Notes: generated from the sequence alone by a model not told the origin. 64,000 bases of DNA from Portunus trituberculatus (GCF_017591435.1 NC_059279.1:3807501-3871500), one strand, 5' to 3'; counted from the first letter of the stretch, positions 13,222 to 28,459 are shown. Program-made: numbers and translations.

Positions 13222-13261
<40 letters not shown>

Positions 13262-13282
13262 TGTGTGTGTGTGTGGGGGAAT

Positions 13283-13346
<64 letters not shown>

Positions 13347-13409
13347 GAAGAAGTAGAAGCTTTATAAACTGCAAATAATGTCAGTAAAGTTAGATTAACG
13401 AAAGAATTC

Positions 13410-13468
<59 letters not shown>

Positions 13469-13570
13469 CACAATTCCAAGACAAGAACAAAGAGGGAATT
13501 ATATATATACAGGTAGAGAGACTGACAGACTGACAGACGGACAGACGGACAGACGGACAGACAGAGAGAC
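13222..13570. repeat. (GA)n, (GT)n and (GACA)n cluster
   Basis: (GA)n at 13222-13259 passing into (GT)n to ~13275, (GA)n at 13287-13342 and 13412-13464, and a GACAGACG array at about 13518-13570. Confidence 0.95.
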
Positions 13571-13836
13571 AGACGTAAAGACAAAGACATACATCTGTTA
13601 CGGATTTAATCAACAGTTTTATGAACGAGAGAAGAATCACAAAGGCGTCTAAAAATAAAGACACCAAATAGAATATAGTACAAAGAAACAGTGGAAAATT
13701 AAAAAAGAAAACTGGAAAGGCAGGAGAGAGAAAATAAAAAAAAAAGGAGGGCGCAAAGAGGAGATAGAAGAAAAAGATCAGAATTTTAAGAAAGAGGAAT
13801 TAAAGCAAATAGAATTGTGAAAGTAAAAATGGAATA

Positions 13837-14082
<246 letters not shown>

Positions 14083-14193
14083 ACAACTTAATTACTCACA
14101 CTGCATTATTAACAAGACTTGCTTTACCTTATTATGTGCTTGTATCAAAACAGGCGCTCTCTTAATAACACCCTTGAAAATAACGTAAATAAT

Positions 14194-14496
<303 letters not shown>

Positions 14497-14811
14497 CCCT
14501 TCTTTTCCCCCATCCTCTATCCTTACTCTCTCCTTCCTTCCCTCCTCCCCACCACCCTCCCCACACATACACACACACACACACACACCACCACACCACA
14601 AAAAGTAACACAAAACTCTCCCCCTGCAACAGATTAAGACGCGGGACTGAAGGAGGGAGCAAGGCAAGAGGGGACGAGTTAAGCTGAGTGCCACCTAAGG
14701 GACGCATAAACTCAGGTGAGGACTCTGATTACCACTTCCCAGGCAGGTAATTAGTGCTGAGTTGTGTCCCGGGCCAGGTGACTACGAGGTGGAAAGGAGC
14801 CCAGAAGTAGT

Positions 14812-15034
14812 ACCTGGTAATTTAGACGAACAGGACGCAGAAGGAGGCGCTGTAGAAGGGAAGCAGAGGTTGTGTTTTAAGATATCTGTGTTTTTTTTTT
14901 TTTTTTTTTTAAGGATGAGTTAGTGAAAGGAGAGAATAGGAGTTTCAAAGTATTAGCTTGTAATTTAGACGAATAAGACGTAGAAGGAGGCGCTGTAGAA
15001 AGGAAGCAGAGGTTGTGTTTTAAGATGTCTGTGT
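14812..15034 (+). repeat. ~80 bp direct duplication
   Basis: The block taatttagacgaa..gac through aaggaggcgctgtagaa to ttgtgttttaagat occurs at about 14817-14892 and 14960-15034, 144 bases apart, with a handful of substitutions. Confidence 0.85.
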
Positions 15035-15312
15035 CTGAAAGGATACGTTTGTGAAAGGAGAAAAAGGAGGAAGGGGGAATGAAGGGAGAAGTGGTAAGGG
15101 AAGAGAGAAGGTTCTGCGGGAGGAAAGGTAAATGTGGATGATAAAAAATGCAAGAAAAGTAAAGGAAAAAATTGAATGACGCAAGGGAAAAAGGAAGGAA
15201 TAATAAAGGAGGAAAAAAAAGTGGGATTGTTGAAAAGGCGAGTCAAGAAGGGAGGGAAAAAATTAAATTATGCGGAGGAACAAGGAAAGAAGAATGGAAT
15301 GGAAGGAATATC

Positions 15313-15666
<354 letters not shown>

Positions 15667-15879
15667 GGCGGGACAATTGCATTAGATTCATTGCAGACAA
15701 GTATCGTTCACACAGAGAGACTCGCTAGTGGGTCCCGCGAGCGCCTCTGTGACTTGGCGGCGGAGAAGCGAGACTCCCTTACATTCTGAAGAGCTTTGTA
15801 AGTCATGGTTTTACTTTTGGTCCTCACAATAAATCCCAGAGCGGGGGATTTACAGCTCTCCCCACTGCCCGGAAGGAGT

Positions 15880-16260
15880 GAGGGCAGGATGGGAGAGGTA
15901 GAGAGAGAGAGAGAGGGGATAGGAAGAGAAGAGAGGTAGGGTGCTAGGATAGGCAAAGAGGGTAAAAGGAGATGCTGGATGGTACTTGAAGAGGCAGAGA
16001 GGGGAAAGGAAGAAGAGGAATGGTGCTGGAATAGGCAGAGAGGGGAAAGGGAGATACCGGAGTGTACTTGGAGAGGCAGGGAAGATAAGCTGGGAGAGAC
16101 AGGGAGGAAAAGGAAGACGGGAGGGTCCTGGAAATAAGCTGAGAGAGACAGGGAGGAAAAGGAAGACGGGAGGGTCCTAGAAGAGGGAAGGAGAAAAAAA
16201 GAAGAGTGTGCTGGGAGAGACAGAAAACTAGAAAAGGCATAAAAGGTGGGAGGGAGAGTG
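15880..16260. repeat. Degenerate purine minisatellite
   Basis: Repeating gagaggcagagaggggaaagg and agacagggaggaaaaggaag blocks with ggtactgga-like spacers, period about 50-60 bases. The plus strand is almost free of pyrimidines. Confidence 0.7.
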
Positions 16261-16405
16261 CAGGGAGTGAGAAAATAGGGATATAGCTAAAAGGGAGAAG
16301 AAAGACCATAGTGACGGGAAAGAGAAAGAAAAAGAAAGAGGAATGAACAAGAACACATGGAAAATGAAACGTAGAAGAGGAAGCAAAGGTGAAAAAAAAA
16401 GTTTG

Positions 16406-17079
<674 letters not shown>

Positions 17080-17140
17080 AAGGTGGAATAAATAATCTAG
17101 AAATGAATGATTAGACAGACGAAGAAGATCATGCAAATAT

Positions 17141-17352
17141 TTAATCCCTTCAAACTGGGACACATTGTTACCTTGAGATTTGTGTACGATTAGACCATTT
17201 TATTGACATTAGGAAGGGTCTATGGAGGTCAGAAGATTAATGGCGGACTCTTCACTATTCTAATCCCTCCCATAAGTTTTTTAAATTGTAAAAAATCACC
17301 AAATAGTAAGCAGAATGAATAAGGAAACGTGTCATGCTACTCAAGGGGTTTA
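17141..17352 (+). mobile_element. TTAA MITE, copy 2
   Basis: Starts TTAA-TCCCTTCA at 17141 and ends CTCAAGGGG. The right target copy reads TTTA, a probable point change from TTAA. It carries the full aggaagggtctatggagg core. Confidence 0.85.
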
Positions 17353-17371
17353 TTAAGCAGAATCTGAGGAA

Positions 17372-17790
17372 AGACATAAGAAGACAAGAAAAGGATCGAA
17401 GCCGCAAGAGGCCATCAGGCATACACGAGGCACTCCCCCTATGAACCTACCTATCTATTTCCATCTATCATCCTTCTCTATATGTTTATCTAACTATATA
17501 TTCATCTTTTATCTCTATTTTTATCTTTAACCCCTTCAGTACCAGGACGCGTTTTCACATTCATTCTGCTTACTATTTGGCGATTCTATACATTTTCAGA
17601 AACTCATGTGGGGGCATTGAAATAGTGAAGACTGTGCCCACTTAATCTTCTGACCTCCATAAACCTTTCCTAGTGTCAATAAAATGGTCTAATCGTACCC
17701 AAATCTCAAGGTAAAAATGTGTCCCAGTATTGAATGGGTTAAAGCTCCCTGTTGATTTAGCACTGATAACCTGATCACTGAGTCACTTGA
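17372..17790 (+). repeat. LINE-like dispersed repeat, split by a MITE
   Basis: Left part (17372-17526) has acataagaag, gccatcaggcatacacg and ctacctatctatttccatc. The right part resumes at 17743 with aagctccctgttgatttagc and cctgatcactgag. The gap is exactly the MITE at 17527-17742. The uninterrupted order is seen at 42889-43195 and 60370-60600. Confidence 0.75.
17527..17742 (-). mobile_element. TTAA MITE, copy 3 (inserted in a LINE-like repeat)
   Basis: TTAA at 17527-17530 and 17739-17742. Reverse orientation, starting CCCCTTCAGTACCAGGACGC. The flanks join as atctTTAAagctccct, which is how the uninserted repeat reads elsewhere. Confidence 0.92.
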
Positions 17791-17896
17791 TACGAGACAG
17801 ACAGAGAAGACAGATGGACAGGTAGTGAAGCATGAACGTATAAAGCTGTTGAATATTAAGATAGAAGAATAAATCGACAAATATAGAAACAGTATG

Positions 17897-18089
17897 TTAA
17901 CCCCTTGAGTAACAGGACGCTTTTCCACATTCATTCTGCTTACTATTTGGCGATTATATGCAATTTCTGAAACTCATGTAGGGTATTAAAATAGTGAAGA
18001 CCTCCATAGACCCTTCCTAATGTCAATAGAATGGCCTAATCATAACCAAATTTCAAGGTAAAAATGTTTCCCAGTACTGATGGGATTAA
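17897..18089 (-). mobile_element. TTAA MITE, copy 4
   Basis: TTAA at 17897-17900 and 18086-18089. Reverse orientation. A ~20 bp internal deletion removes part of the core next to agtgaagacctccatagac. Confidence 0.87.
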
Positions 18090-18599
18090 ATCATGCCAGT
18101 AAACGGATAGATGGAACAATAAACAGATAAATACAGGAGCAGAAAACTGAAACATGCAAAAGGATGGATGAAAAATGTAAAGACTGTAGAAACTTGACAG
18201 GATTATAAATGGAAAGAAAGGTCAAAATAAAGAATAAGAATAATTTAGGAAGTTATTAAATATATATGGAGAGAAAGTTAAGACAGAATAATAAACAGAG
18301 ATGCAGGCAAATAAACAGTTGAAAGATTTATACAGACAGAAAGACTAAATAAAAAGTGAGAGGATTTAGAAAGCTATTAGACACATGTGGACGGATGGAG
18401 GTGAAGGGCGCAGCCTGAAGGAGGCGTCACCACCAGGGACTGAAGGAGACGTGATCGGGGTGAAGGAAAAAGATTCTGGCAACTCGGAGTGAAAGGGAAG
18501 GAAGGAAAGAAGGAAAGGAGACGACCAGTAAAAGCAGTTATTCTTTGTTGGCAAAAATCGTCTTCTTGTATACTGCCTTTGCGCATGTTGATAAGCTGA
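18090..18599. other. Non-coding A-rich stretch
   Basis: A/G-rich sequence with short GACA and ATAAA runs. I see no gene. Confidence 0.5.
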
Positions 18600-19375
18600 C
18601 CATGTTTTTTTTTTTTTTTTTTTTTTCTTTTCTTTTCTTTCTGTGTGTTGTGGTTTTGTAATTCTTTATCCATCAGGGAAACATATGAATTTAAACGCGA
18701 TATTAGCAGTCCTTTGGTAAAATCATCTCATATATATTTTAAATGGACATGTTAATAATCTGATCCTGTATTTTTCCCTTTCTGTGTGTTGCGGTTTTAT
18801 AATTCTTTACTCATCACGAAAACATGAATTTAAAAACGATATTAACAGTCATTCTCCTGAGATAAAATGATCTTCTTTCCTTGAACATAATATGATAATC
18901 TGACCATTTATTTTTTTCTTTCTGTGTGTTGCGGTTTTATATATTTCTATCCATCAGGGAAACATATGAATTTAAAGACGATATCAGCAGTCCTTAGGTA
19001 AAATCATCTCATAATTACTTTTAATGGACATTTTGGTAATTTGATCCTGTGTTTTTCCTCTCTGTGTGTTGCGGTTTCTTAATTCTGTATCCATCAAGAA
19101 AACATGAATTTAAAGACGATATTAACAGTCATTCATTCTCTTTAGATAAAATGATCTTTCCTTGGACATATATGATAATCTGGCCATGTATTTTTTCTTT
19201 CTTTGTGTTGTGGTTTCGTAATTCCTTATCCATCAAGAAAACATATGAATTTAAAGACGAATATTAGCAGCCCTTAGGTAAAATCATCTTATATATACTT
19301 TCATTGGACATGTTGATAATCTGATCCTGTATTTTTTTTTTTTTTCTGTGTGTGTGGTTTCGCTTTTTTTCAGGA
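18600..19375 (+). repeat. Alternating two-unit tandem repeat (higher-order array)
   Basis: Five ~135-150 bp units in the order A-B-A-B-A. All share tctgtgtgttgcggttt, aattctttatccatca and gaatttaaagacgatatta. A units (about 18640, 18906, 19191) have agcagtccttaggtaaaatc and atggacatgttaataatctg. B units (about 18776, 19045) have aacagtcattctc and agataaaatgatctt. The dimer is therefore ~275 bp. Confidence 0.85.
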
Positions 19376-19391
19376 TACAAAGCTATTGAAA

Positions 19392-19611
19392 GGCCGTGGT
19401 ACAGTGGAACCATGCGTGCTTTGGGGTCCGAGGGGTCTCCAAGCGCACGGGTTCGAATCCTGTCCACGGTCCGAGTGTAGGTTGGGCTTCCTCACTCGGG
19501 GCAACGGTTTCCTAGCGGGTGGGCTTTGAGATAGGAGGTACCCGAAAAAAAAGTACCCCCTTTAGCCGATAAATTCCTGTGAAAAGCCCACATGGTATAA
19601 ATAAAAAAAAA

Positions 19612-19614
<3 letters not shown>
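19392..19614 (+). mobile_element. Ser-tRNA-like SINE, copy 1
   Basis: The head starts ggccgtggtacagtgg and has a type II tRNA layout with a variable-arm-like ggggtctcc and a B box at 19450-19460 (GGTTCGAATCC). A ~140 bp body follows (ttgggcttcctcactcgg, gcccacatggtataaat) and ends in a short A-rich tail that leads into (TA)n. The match to serine tRNA is by variable arm and T arm. Confidence 0.85.

Positions 19615-19687
<73 letters not shown>
19615..19687. repeat. (TA)n microsatellite at the SINE tail
   Basis: About 35 TA units directly after the SINE A-rich tail. Confidence 0.97.
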
Positions 19688-19691
<4 letters not shown>

Positions 19692-20065
19692 TACAAAATT
19701 TGATGCTGAAAAAATTGTAGGGAACAGATTTATAAACACTGTGTAATAGTGAAGAGTGTAAGACGATAGCGAGACTACTCCAAAAGATGAGTATGAAAAC
19801 ATCACAGCAATGAAACTAGCCACCTCTCTCTTAATTCATTTTTATCCTGTTTCTATTCTGACAACGGTACTGTAAAATATAAACGAGCTTTTTATTTGTT
19901 TTTCTCCCTTGCTGGTCTTCTTCGCGCATAAGGACATAAGAAAACACACAACAAAACGCCTGACTTTTCGTGATTCTGTCTTTCCAACGGCTCAGAAAAT
20001 CGACTAAGGGCAGAGGAAGTTCAGTGAGAGTTGCATGTAAACATTTCTTTGTCTCTCTCTCTCTC

Positions 20066-20170
20066 ATGTCAGTGTTATTAATAAAAAAAGGACAAAAGGA
20101 AACATGAGATAAAAGAAAACGATAAAAGATGAAAGAGTCTGATAACAATGACGAAACAAAAGCTGTTACC
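20066..20170 (+). repeat. Microsatellite-bounded cassette, copy 2
   Basis: Same ~105 bp unit as 13941-14046 (ttattaataaaa, acgataaaagatgaaagag, acaaaagctgttacc). Again short (CT)n at 20052-20065 on the left and (GA)n at 20171-20262 on the right. Confidence 0.75.
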
Positions 20171-20865
<695 letters not shown>

Positions 20866-21269
20866 GTAAAGGATTGAGATTGAAGAAGGAACAGATGAAG
20901 CGAAAGGGACATGGGCGAGGAGGAGGTGGAAGGAGATTGAGGGAAGAGACGTTTGAGAGGAGGAAGAGGAATAGGAAGTGGGTGGACGAGAAACAAGTGG
21001 AGTATCGCAGTGAACTTGTAAAATTTAATAACTCTAAAACTCGATGCCACTTTGAGAATAAATGGAGCAAGTCAGGTAACGTGTGTGAAGTTGTAACTTA
21101 TTAGAGTGGAGCTCCGGGTGAACGTTTATATATACATGAAGCGGGAGGATACAAAGAACCTCACGCTTCCTCGACTCTTAAAAGTTTGTGCTGGGTCAGT
21201 AGGGAGCACAGCTGGTCGCGATAACGATATATTCATCGCGATAACCGAAACGTCGCTAGCCACAACCTT

Positions 21270-21479
21270 ATAATCACTTCAGTACTGAGACACATTTTTA
21301 CCATGAGATTTGTTTACGATTAGACCATTTTTTTGACAATAGGAAGGGTCTATGGAGGTCAGATTAATGGCAACAGTCTCCACTATTTTAATCCCCACAT
21401 AAGTTCCTGAAGCTGTATGATATCACTAAATAATAACCAGAATTATTATGGAAACGCGTCATGGTACTGAAGGGGTTAA
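21270..21479 (+). mobile_element. TTAA MITE, copy 5
   Basis: Right TTAA at 21476-21479; left target degraded to ATAA. Starts TCACTTCAGTACTGAGACAC and ends GTACTGAAGGGG. Confidence 0.83.
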
Positions 21480-21585
21480 AGACGATATCTAATAATCGAT
21501 AACCGGTGATAATTATATTGTCCGATAACAGATAGATCGATAAATCCTAAATTCCTTAATCTGTTGCTATAATAATGAGATTTTC

Positions 21586-21735
21586 GCCAGTATTCATAAA
21601 CGCTCTGCTCTCTCACCACCACTGTTTTGAAAGGCTACAGAGGTATTTAGAAGACCTTTTCATGGCATTTCTCGTATCGATATTCTAGAAATCTCACCAA
21701 TTTGTCTCTACAACCATAAAAACCACATTAAAATC
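21586..21735 (+). repeat. GGCCAGTATTC family, copy 3
   Basis: Begins gccagtattcataaacgctc, then gctctctcaccaccactg, aaggctacagagg and agaaatctcaccaatttgtc. Flanks are not microsatellites here. Confidence 0.7.
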
Positions 21736-22062
21736 GCATCGTCATGTCAATTAGAGACTGAGAATGTAACAGTGACGCAAGCAGAAGTGTTTCAGGATAA
21801 TGGTCGTTAGTAACGTGAATCTATTTTCTTACTTCTTTGAGGAATTTGAACTGGATTGGAATCTGGTATTCTTTCACCGCTATTAAGGTATTTCTGTGCA
21901 CATTGTCTCTGCTGCATTAGAGATTTTACGTCCGCACTAGGCCAAAAATAGGAATGATAGGTAATATACGTATGTTTATTCCAATTTGCATGGAAAGATA
22001 TGATACAGGTAATATTTCTTTATTCTTGCTCGCCAGTAGTGCGCGTTTAATCCATCTACAGC

Positions 22063-22256
22063 TTAACTCCTTCAGTACTGAGACGATTTTCTACCATGAG
22101 TTTTGGGTACGATTAAACGATTTTATCTACATTAAGAAGAGTCTATGGAGATCAGAAGATTACTGGGAAGAGTATTCACCATTTTGATCCTCACATGAGT
22201 TTCTGAAGCTGTATAGAATCACCAAATAGTAAGCAGAATAAGTATGAAAGGATTAA
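22063..22256 (+). mobile_element. TTAA MITE, copy 6
   Basis: TTAA at 22063-22066 and 22253-22256, start CTCCTTCAGTACTGAGACGA. The right end is short: the expected GTACTGAAGGGG is reduced to GAAAGGA. Confidence 0.82.
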
Positions 22257-22460
22257 CATTTAGTGCGGGATAAGCCAATCTCAAAGGTGTGTTTTCTTAT
22301 AAAGGAAGTGCCACGTGTGGGACTGGTGACTTCTTGCAGCTTCCCTTGCTTTCCCTGTGTTCCCTCGTCTTGCAGTGGGAAAGTGTGAGTTTTGTATCAT
22401 ATAACACAATTCTTCCTTTGACTTACGTTCTTTATTGCTTTTGGCTCACTCTTCTTATCT

Positions 22461-22653
22461 TTAACCCCTTCAGTACTGGGACACATTTTCACCTTGAGAT
22501 TATTGATATTAGGAAGGGTCTATGGAGGTCAGAGGATTAATGGCCACTGTCTTCACTATTCTAATCCCTCACATGAGATTCTGAAGTTGTATAAAGTCAC
22601 CAAATAGTCACCAGAATGAATAGAGAAATGCGTCATAGTACTGGATTGGTTAA
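22461..22653 (+). mobile_element. TTAA MITE, copy 7
   Basis: TTAA at 22461-22464 and 22650-22653, start CCCCTTCAGTACTGGGACAC. About 20 bp of the left half is deleted between accttgagat and tgatattagg. Confidence 0.87.
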
Positions 22654-23492
<839 letters not shown>

Positions 23493-23637
23493 CATCATGA
23501 GTGGAAGCCAAAAAACGGGCAACACGAAACCTAACTATATCATAAACACGCGGAACTTGTATTTTCATTACTGTGACCGACATCGCAAACCCACAGCGAG
23601 GCGAGCGTGGACCGTAATTGCTACCACCATGTACATT

Positions 23638-25080
23638 TTTCCCCTAAATTCAACTTTTTTTTTCCACAAACACCCTTTTTCTCCCCTAAATTCATCCTTT
23701 TCTCCTAAATTCACCCTTTTTTCCCTAAACTCGCTTATTTTATTTTAAATTCACCCTTTTTTCCATAAATTCAACCTTTTTATTCCCACAAACACCCTTT
23801 CTTCCCCTTAAACTCACCCTTTTCCTCTAAACTTACCCTTTTTTCCAACAAACACCCTTTCTTGCCCTTATATTCATCCTTTTCTCCTAAACTCACCTTT
23901 TTTCCCTAAACTCACCTTTTTTTCTCCTAAACTCACCCTTTTTTTCTCTAAACTCACCTTTTTTTCCCTAAACTCACCTTTTCTTCCCTAAACTCACCCT
24001 TTTCCCTTAAACTCACCATTTATTCCTAAACTCATCCTTTTCTCCTAAACTCACCCTTTTTTTCCCTAAACTCAAATTTTTTTCCACAAACACCCTTTTT
24101 TCCCCCTTAAACTCACCCTTTTTTCTCACAAACACCCTTTTTCTCCTAAACTCACCTTTTTTTCCTAGACTCACCTTTTTTTCCCACAAACACCCTTTCT
24201 TCCCCTTAAATTCATCCTTTTCCCCTAAACTCACCCTTTTTACCCTTAAACCTGGCCTTTAATTCCCTAAACTCTTCACTTTTTTTCCACAAACACCCTT
24301 TTTATTTGTAAACTCCCTTTTTTTACCCCACAATCTCCTTTTCTTCTTCAAAAATGTCTTGTTTTTACTCTCAAAGCACGATGTTTATTTTCCTCCCCAA
24401 ACTCGTTCTTTTTATCCACAAGTAGCTTCCTTTTTTATTCTCAAACTACTTTTTTTCATCCGGAGCATTTTTCTTTCTTCCAGAACCTCTTATTATATTC
24501 CTAAACCACGATGTGTATTTTCCCTAACAAACTCATCATTTTCAGCACATATTATATATATTTTTGTTTTACTCCCGAAACACTTTTTCCACTTCAAACA
24601 CCTTTTTTTCATGCCAAAATCCCTTTTTTTCATCCTAACTCCTTAGTTTTCATCGTAAGTGTCTCTTTTTTATCCAATCTTCTTTTATTTTTACCTTTCC
24701 CTTATTTTTTCTCTTCAGAACCTCCTATTTTTGTATATTTTTTCCAAAATAAACCTAGCATTTTTCACTAAACCCTTTTTTTTCCCCTCACGATTTTTTT
24801 TCCACTTCAAACACCCTTATTTTCATCCCAGAATCCTTTTTTTCATCCTAACTCCTTAATTTTCATCGTAAGTGTCTTCCTTTCATCCAAACTTCTCTTA
24901 TTTTAACCGGGAATGTTTCTTTTACACCCAAACTGGTTTTTTTTTTTACACATACTCCCATATTTTCACTGTAAACCCCTTTATTTTCACCTCAAATCCT
25001 TTTATTTTCACCTCACCCTCGCTTTTTTGTACTATTTAACCTCTTTTCATTAGAATCTCCACTTTTATATTATTTTTTCT
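23638..25080. repeat. Long degenerate pyrimidine-rich minisatellite
   Basis: Repeating blocks such as ccctaaactcacccttttt and ccacaaacaccctttttt, period about 20-40 bases, very regular from 23640 to 24300 and progressively diverged to about 25080. G is almost absent from the plus strand over more than 1 kb. Confidence 0.85.
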
Positions 25081-25189
25081 TTTCTATACTAAGTGGTATT
25101 TTTTTTTTTTTATCTTATGTGCGGTGTGTTTTCCTTTTTTATTGTGTGTGTGTGTTGCGGGTTCATGCGTTGCAATCACAGTAGAAATG

Positions 25190-25208
25190 GCCAGGTTAGG
25201 TTAGGTTG
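25190..25208 (+). repeat. Short TTAGG-like run
   Basis: ccaggttaggttaggttgg contains two and a half telomere-type units. Confidence 0.4.
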
Positions 25209-25380
25209 GGGTATCAAGCGCTGGTGGTCATTGCCGCTTGATTCAGATGCACACACTCCCGCCGAGAGTAGTTATTTGTTGCATCACGGCTGTCCTGTCC
25301 AGCTTGTCGTATTAACCTGCTCTATGCGACCCTGTCTGTGCGCCAAGGCTGAGTGATGGTCTTGAGTCACTGGAATGTTA

Positions 25381-25471
25381 GGAGTAGTTGTAGTCGTAGT
25401 AGTTAGTAGTAATAGTAGTAGTAGTAGCAGTAGTAGTAGTAGTAGTAGTGGTAGTGGTGGTTGTAGTAGTG

Positions 25472-25532
<61 letters not shown>

Positions 25533-25568
25533 AAGTAGTAGTAGTAGTAGTAATAGTGGCAGTAGTAC

Positions 25569-25603
<35 letters not shown>

Positions 25604-25793
25604 ATAATAATAATAATAATAGCAACAATTTTAATTGTACTAATAGTGATAGTAGTAGTAGTAGTAGTAGTAATAGTAGCAGCAGCAGCAGCAGCAGCAG
25701 CAAGAGGAGTAATAGTAATAGTGAAAAATATTTTTTCAGAAACTATAATTGCCTGTTGGATATTTTTCATCGAAAGTTGGAAATTATATCTGC

Positions 25794-25872
<79 letters not shown>
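25381..25872. repeat. Imperfect (AGT)n mosaic and (AC)n
   Basis: AGT/GTA array with AAT, GGT and AGC sub-blocks at 25381-25720, then (AC)n at 25796-25872. All overlapping frames are homopolymer-like. Confidence 0.95.
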
Positions 25873-25876
<4 letters not shown>

Positions 25877-27585
25877 GAGGCAAACAGGAGCTAGGGAAAC
25901 AAGACCCAGGGAAACACAAATGCATTCAGAAGCAAACATTTGAAGCAACAATCATTCACTGTAAATATTCCCTCTTCCTGTTCCTTCCTTTTCTCTTCCT
26001 CTTCCTCCCTTTCCTTCCTTAAATCATTCACGTTCCTTGATCTTTCCTCTATCTTCTTCCTTTCCTTTCTTCCTTAACTCATTCTACATCCTCTCTCTTC
26101 CTTCCTTCTTTATTCTATTCTACCTCTTTATACATAATTTTCTCTTCATCTTCCTCCATGTCTTTTCTTTCATATCTCCTACATTTTCATCTCCTCCCAT
26201 TCCCTTTTGTCCATAATCATCGTCTTTGTCCTCTCTTTCTCTTCCTTATTTACCTTTCCTTTCCTCTTTCCTTCCCTGTGCTTCATTTCCATCTCTCCCT
26301 CCATCTCTCTCTCCTTCCTTTCCCTACCACCGTCTCTTCGATAGTTCCTCCTGTCTGGTCTTTCCTTTCCCCTTTCGTTTCCTCTCCTTCTCTTCCTTTC
26401 CTTCAATTCCACCACGTCCTCTCCCTCAGTGCCTTCCCTCCGGCGGTCCAAACACAACACAGAGGACACTAAACGGAGGACAGAAACGCGGACGGCGGGA
26501 ATTCAAATAACCCAGGCGCCAGCAGAGTAAATAGTTAGGCAATGCTTCACCTCTCGGCCCATAATGGTAGCAACGGACAATATTTAATAGTCAGCGCCCT
26601 ATTTTATCGTTGTTCTTTATTAGTATGGCAGCGAAGGGGGCGGTGGAAATAGAGGTGCGTGTTTTTCAGGCCAAATTGTATTCATGCATCGTGGCCACGG
26701 ACTGGTAATCCATCTTTTGCCTTATAAACCCAGTGTGTTATTTGTGAAAGTGAGGGCTAGGCTAAATTACCCGCCGCCAGAGGGAACCTATTTCGTTTTT
26801 TCTTTTTTGTTTTTTACTTTCTCTCTCTCTTCCTCTTTTTTTCCCGATTTGCTCCGCGTGATCAAAGGAAAACATGCAATAGCTGAAAAAAATAGTAAAG
26901 GAAAATATTAGGAGAAAATACACGAAAGGGGTTAAAAATATATCTGGACTGGAGTGAGTGAAAGTTTTTTTTTTTTTTTATATATCATGGACTGTCTCCT
27001 GCCTCTGCCCCTCCCGTCCACCCACCCCTTCACCTCAAACCCTACCCCCCTTCAAATCCTTCCTGGAAAAAAAAAGTAATGAATGTAAAAAATAAAATGA
27101 AATAACGAACGATCGAAAATCCATACTGAAAACTGACAGTATTATGGTCAAAAAAATGAGGGAGAGAGAATTACAAAGTGAAAAGGAAGAAAAAACTTTT
27201 ATATCGACAGCACAAAAGAACCGCCCGGAAAAAAAGAAAGAAAAGTCAAACAAAGATAGGTAAAATATGAGAGGATAATAAACTCAAAAGAAAAAATAAT
27301 AATAAATGCGAGAAATGAGAGGACAAGTAACACATAAGAGAACAGAGAGATCAATGAAAGCAAAACAAAAAGAGAGGAAAAAGAATGACAGGCATCAAAA
27401 AGTAATCTCGAAATCATTCCAACAAAATAAATAAGAAAATGAGAGGCCACTGAAAACCAAAAAGAATAATAACATGAATCGTAAAAATAGACTTCAGGTA
27501 TTAGAGAACTAGTAATAAATAAACAAATAAGAAACAAATGAAAAGGAAAAAGGAAAAAATGGTGACACGAGATGAAAAAATTACT
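25873..27585. other. Non-coding: pyrimidine-rich then A-rich
   Basis: 25,970-26,450 is nearly pure C/T on the plus strand; 27,060-27,585 is A-rich. Neither holds recognisable coding, tRNA or element ends. Confidence 0.55.
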
Positions 27586-27784
27586 TTAACTTCTTCATTA
27601 CTGAAACGTTTTTTTTACCTTGAGTTTTGGTTATGGTTAGACGATTTTATTGACATTAGGAAAGGTCTATGGATACAAGAGTCTTCACTATTTTAATCCC
27701 CATATGAGTTTCTGAAGCTGCATAAAATCACCAAATAGTAAGCAGAATGAATATAAAACCACGTCCTGGTACTGAAAGAGTTAA
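27586..27784 (+). mobile_element. TTAA MITE, copy 8
   Basis: TTAA at 27586-27589 and 27781-27784. Start CTTCTTCATTACTG, end GTACTGAAAGAG. A ~15 bp deletion follows aaaggtctatgga. Confidence 0.85.
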
Positions 27785-28219
27785 AATAATCAAAACGAAC
27801 TAAAAAAAAAAAAAGAATAAACACAAGACACCAATGAAACAATAAACAAAACCAGTAAAAAAAAAAAAAAAAAGAAAAAAAATATGAATAAAAAAAAAGA
27901 CATGATCAGAAGCAAAAGTAAATAAGTAAGAAGATAAGAAGAGACCAATGAAGATGAGACGAGAGATGGATGGCGCCGCGAGACACCGAGACAACAGGTT
28001 CAGTTTGGAAGGTAAATTGAGTAGCGAGACACATCACCGAGGCACACGAGAACCTTCCCATTTTCTGCCCATCAATCTTTACCTCGCCGCGCTCCCGCCA
28101 TTGTTGGGTGGAATGGGAGAGGGGGGAGAGAAGGAGTGAGGGAGGGAGGGACGATGCTGGAGGGAAAATGATAAAACTAGTTGTGTCATTTTGCTTTAGT
28201 TGTTTTGTTATCTTCGGTG

Positions 28220-28222
<3 letters not shown>

Positions 28223-28271
<49 letters not shown>
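28223..28271. repeat. (GA)n microsatellite
   Basis: Left border of the GGCCAGTATTC element at 28272. Confidence 0.97.
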
Positions 28272-28273
<2 letters not shown>

Positions 28274-28459
28274 AGTATTCACAACGTTTTACTCTCACTA
28301 CGACTATTTTCCATGGCCACAAAAATTATCAAACAGGTTCTCACGATCATTTATCTTTTTGATAATATGAAAACCTTATCAATCTGTCACTAGAACCTTA
28401 AAAACATCTTTAAAAATCGGTATAACTTCAATTACAGCCAGAAGTGTGTAAATATATGG

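Noticed and set aside
19392..19466. A functional tRNA-Ser gene
   Set aside because: The anticodon arm does not fold cleanly and the sequence continues into a body shared with 47049-47261, so it is SINE-derived.
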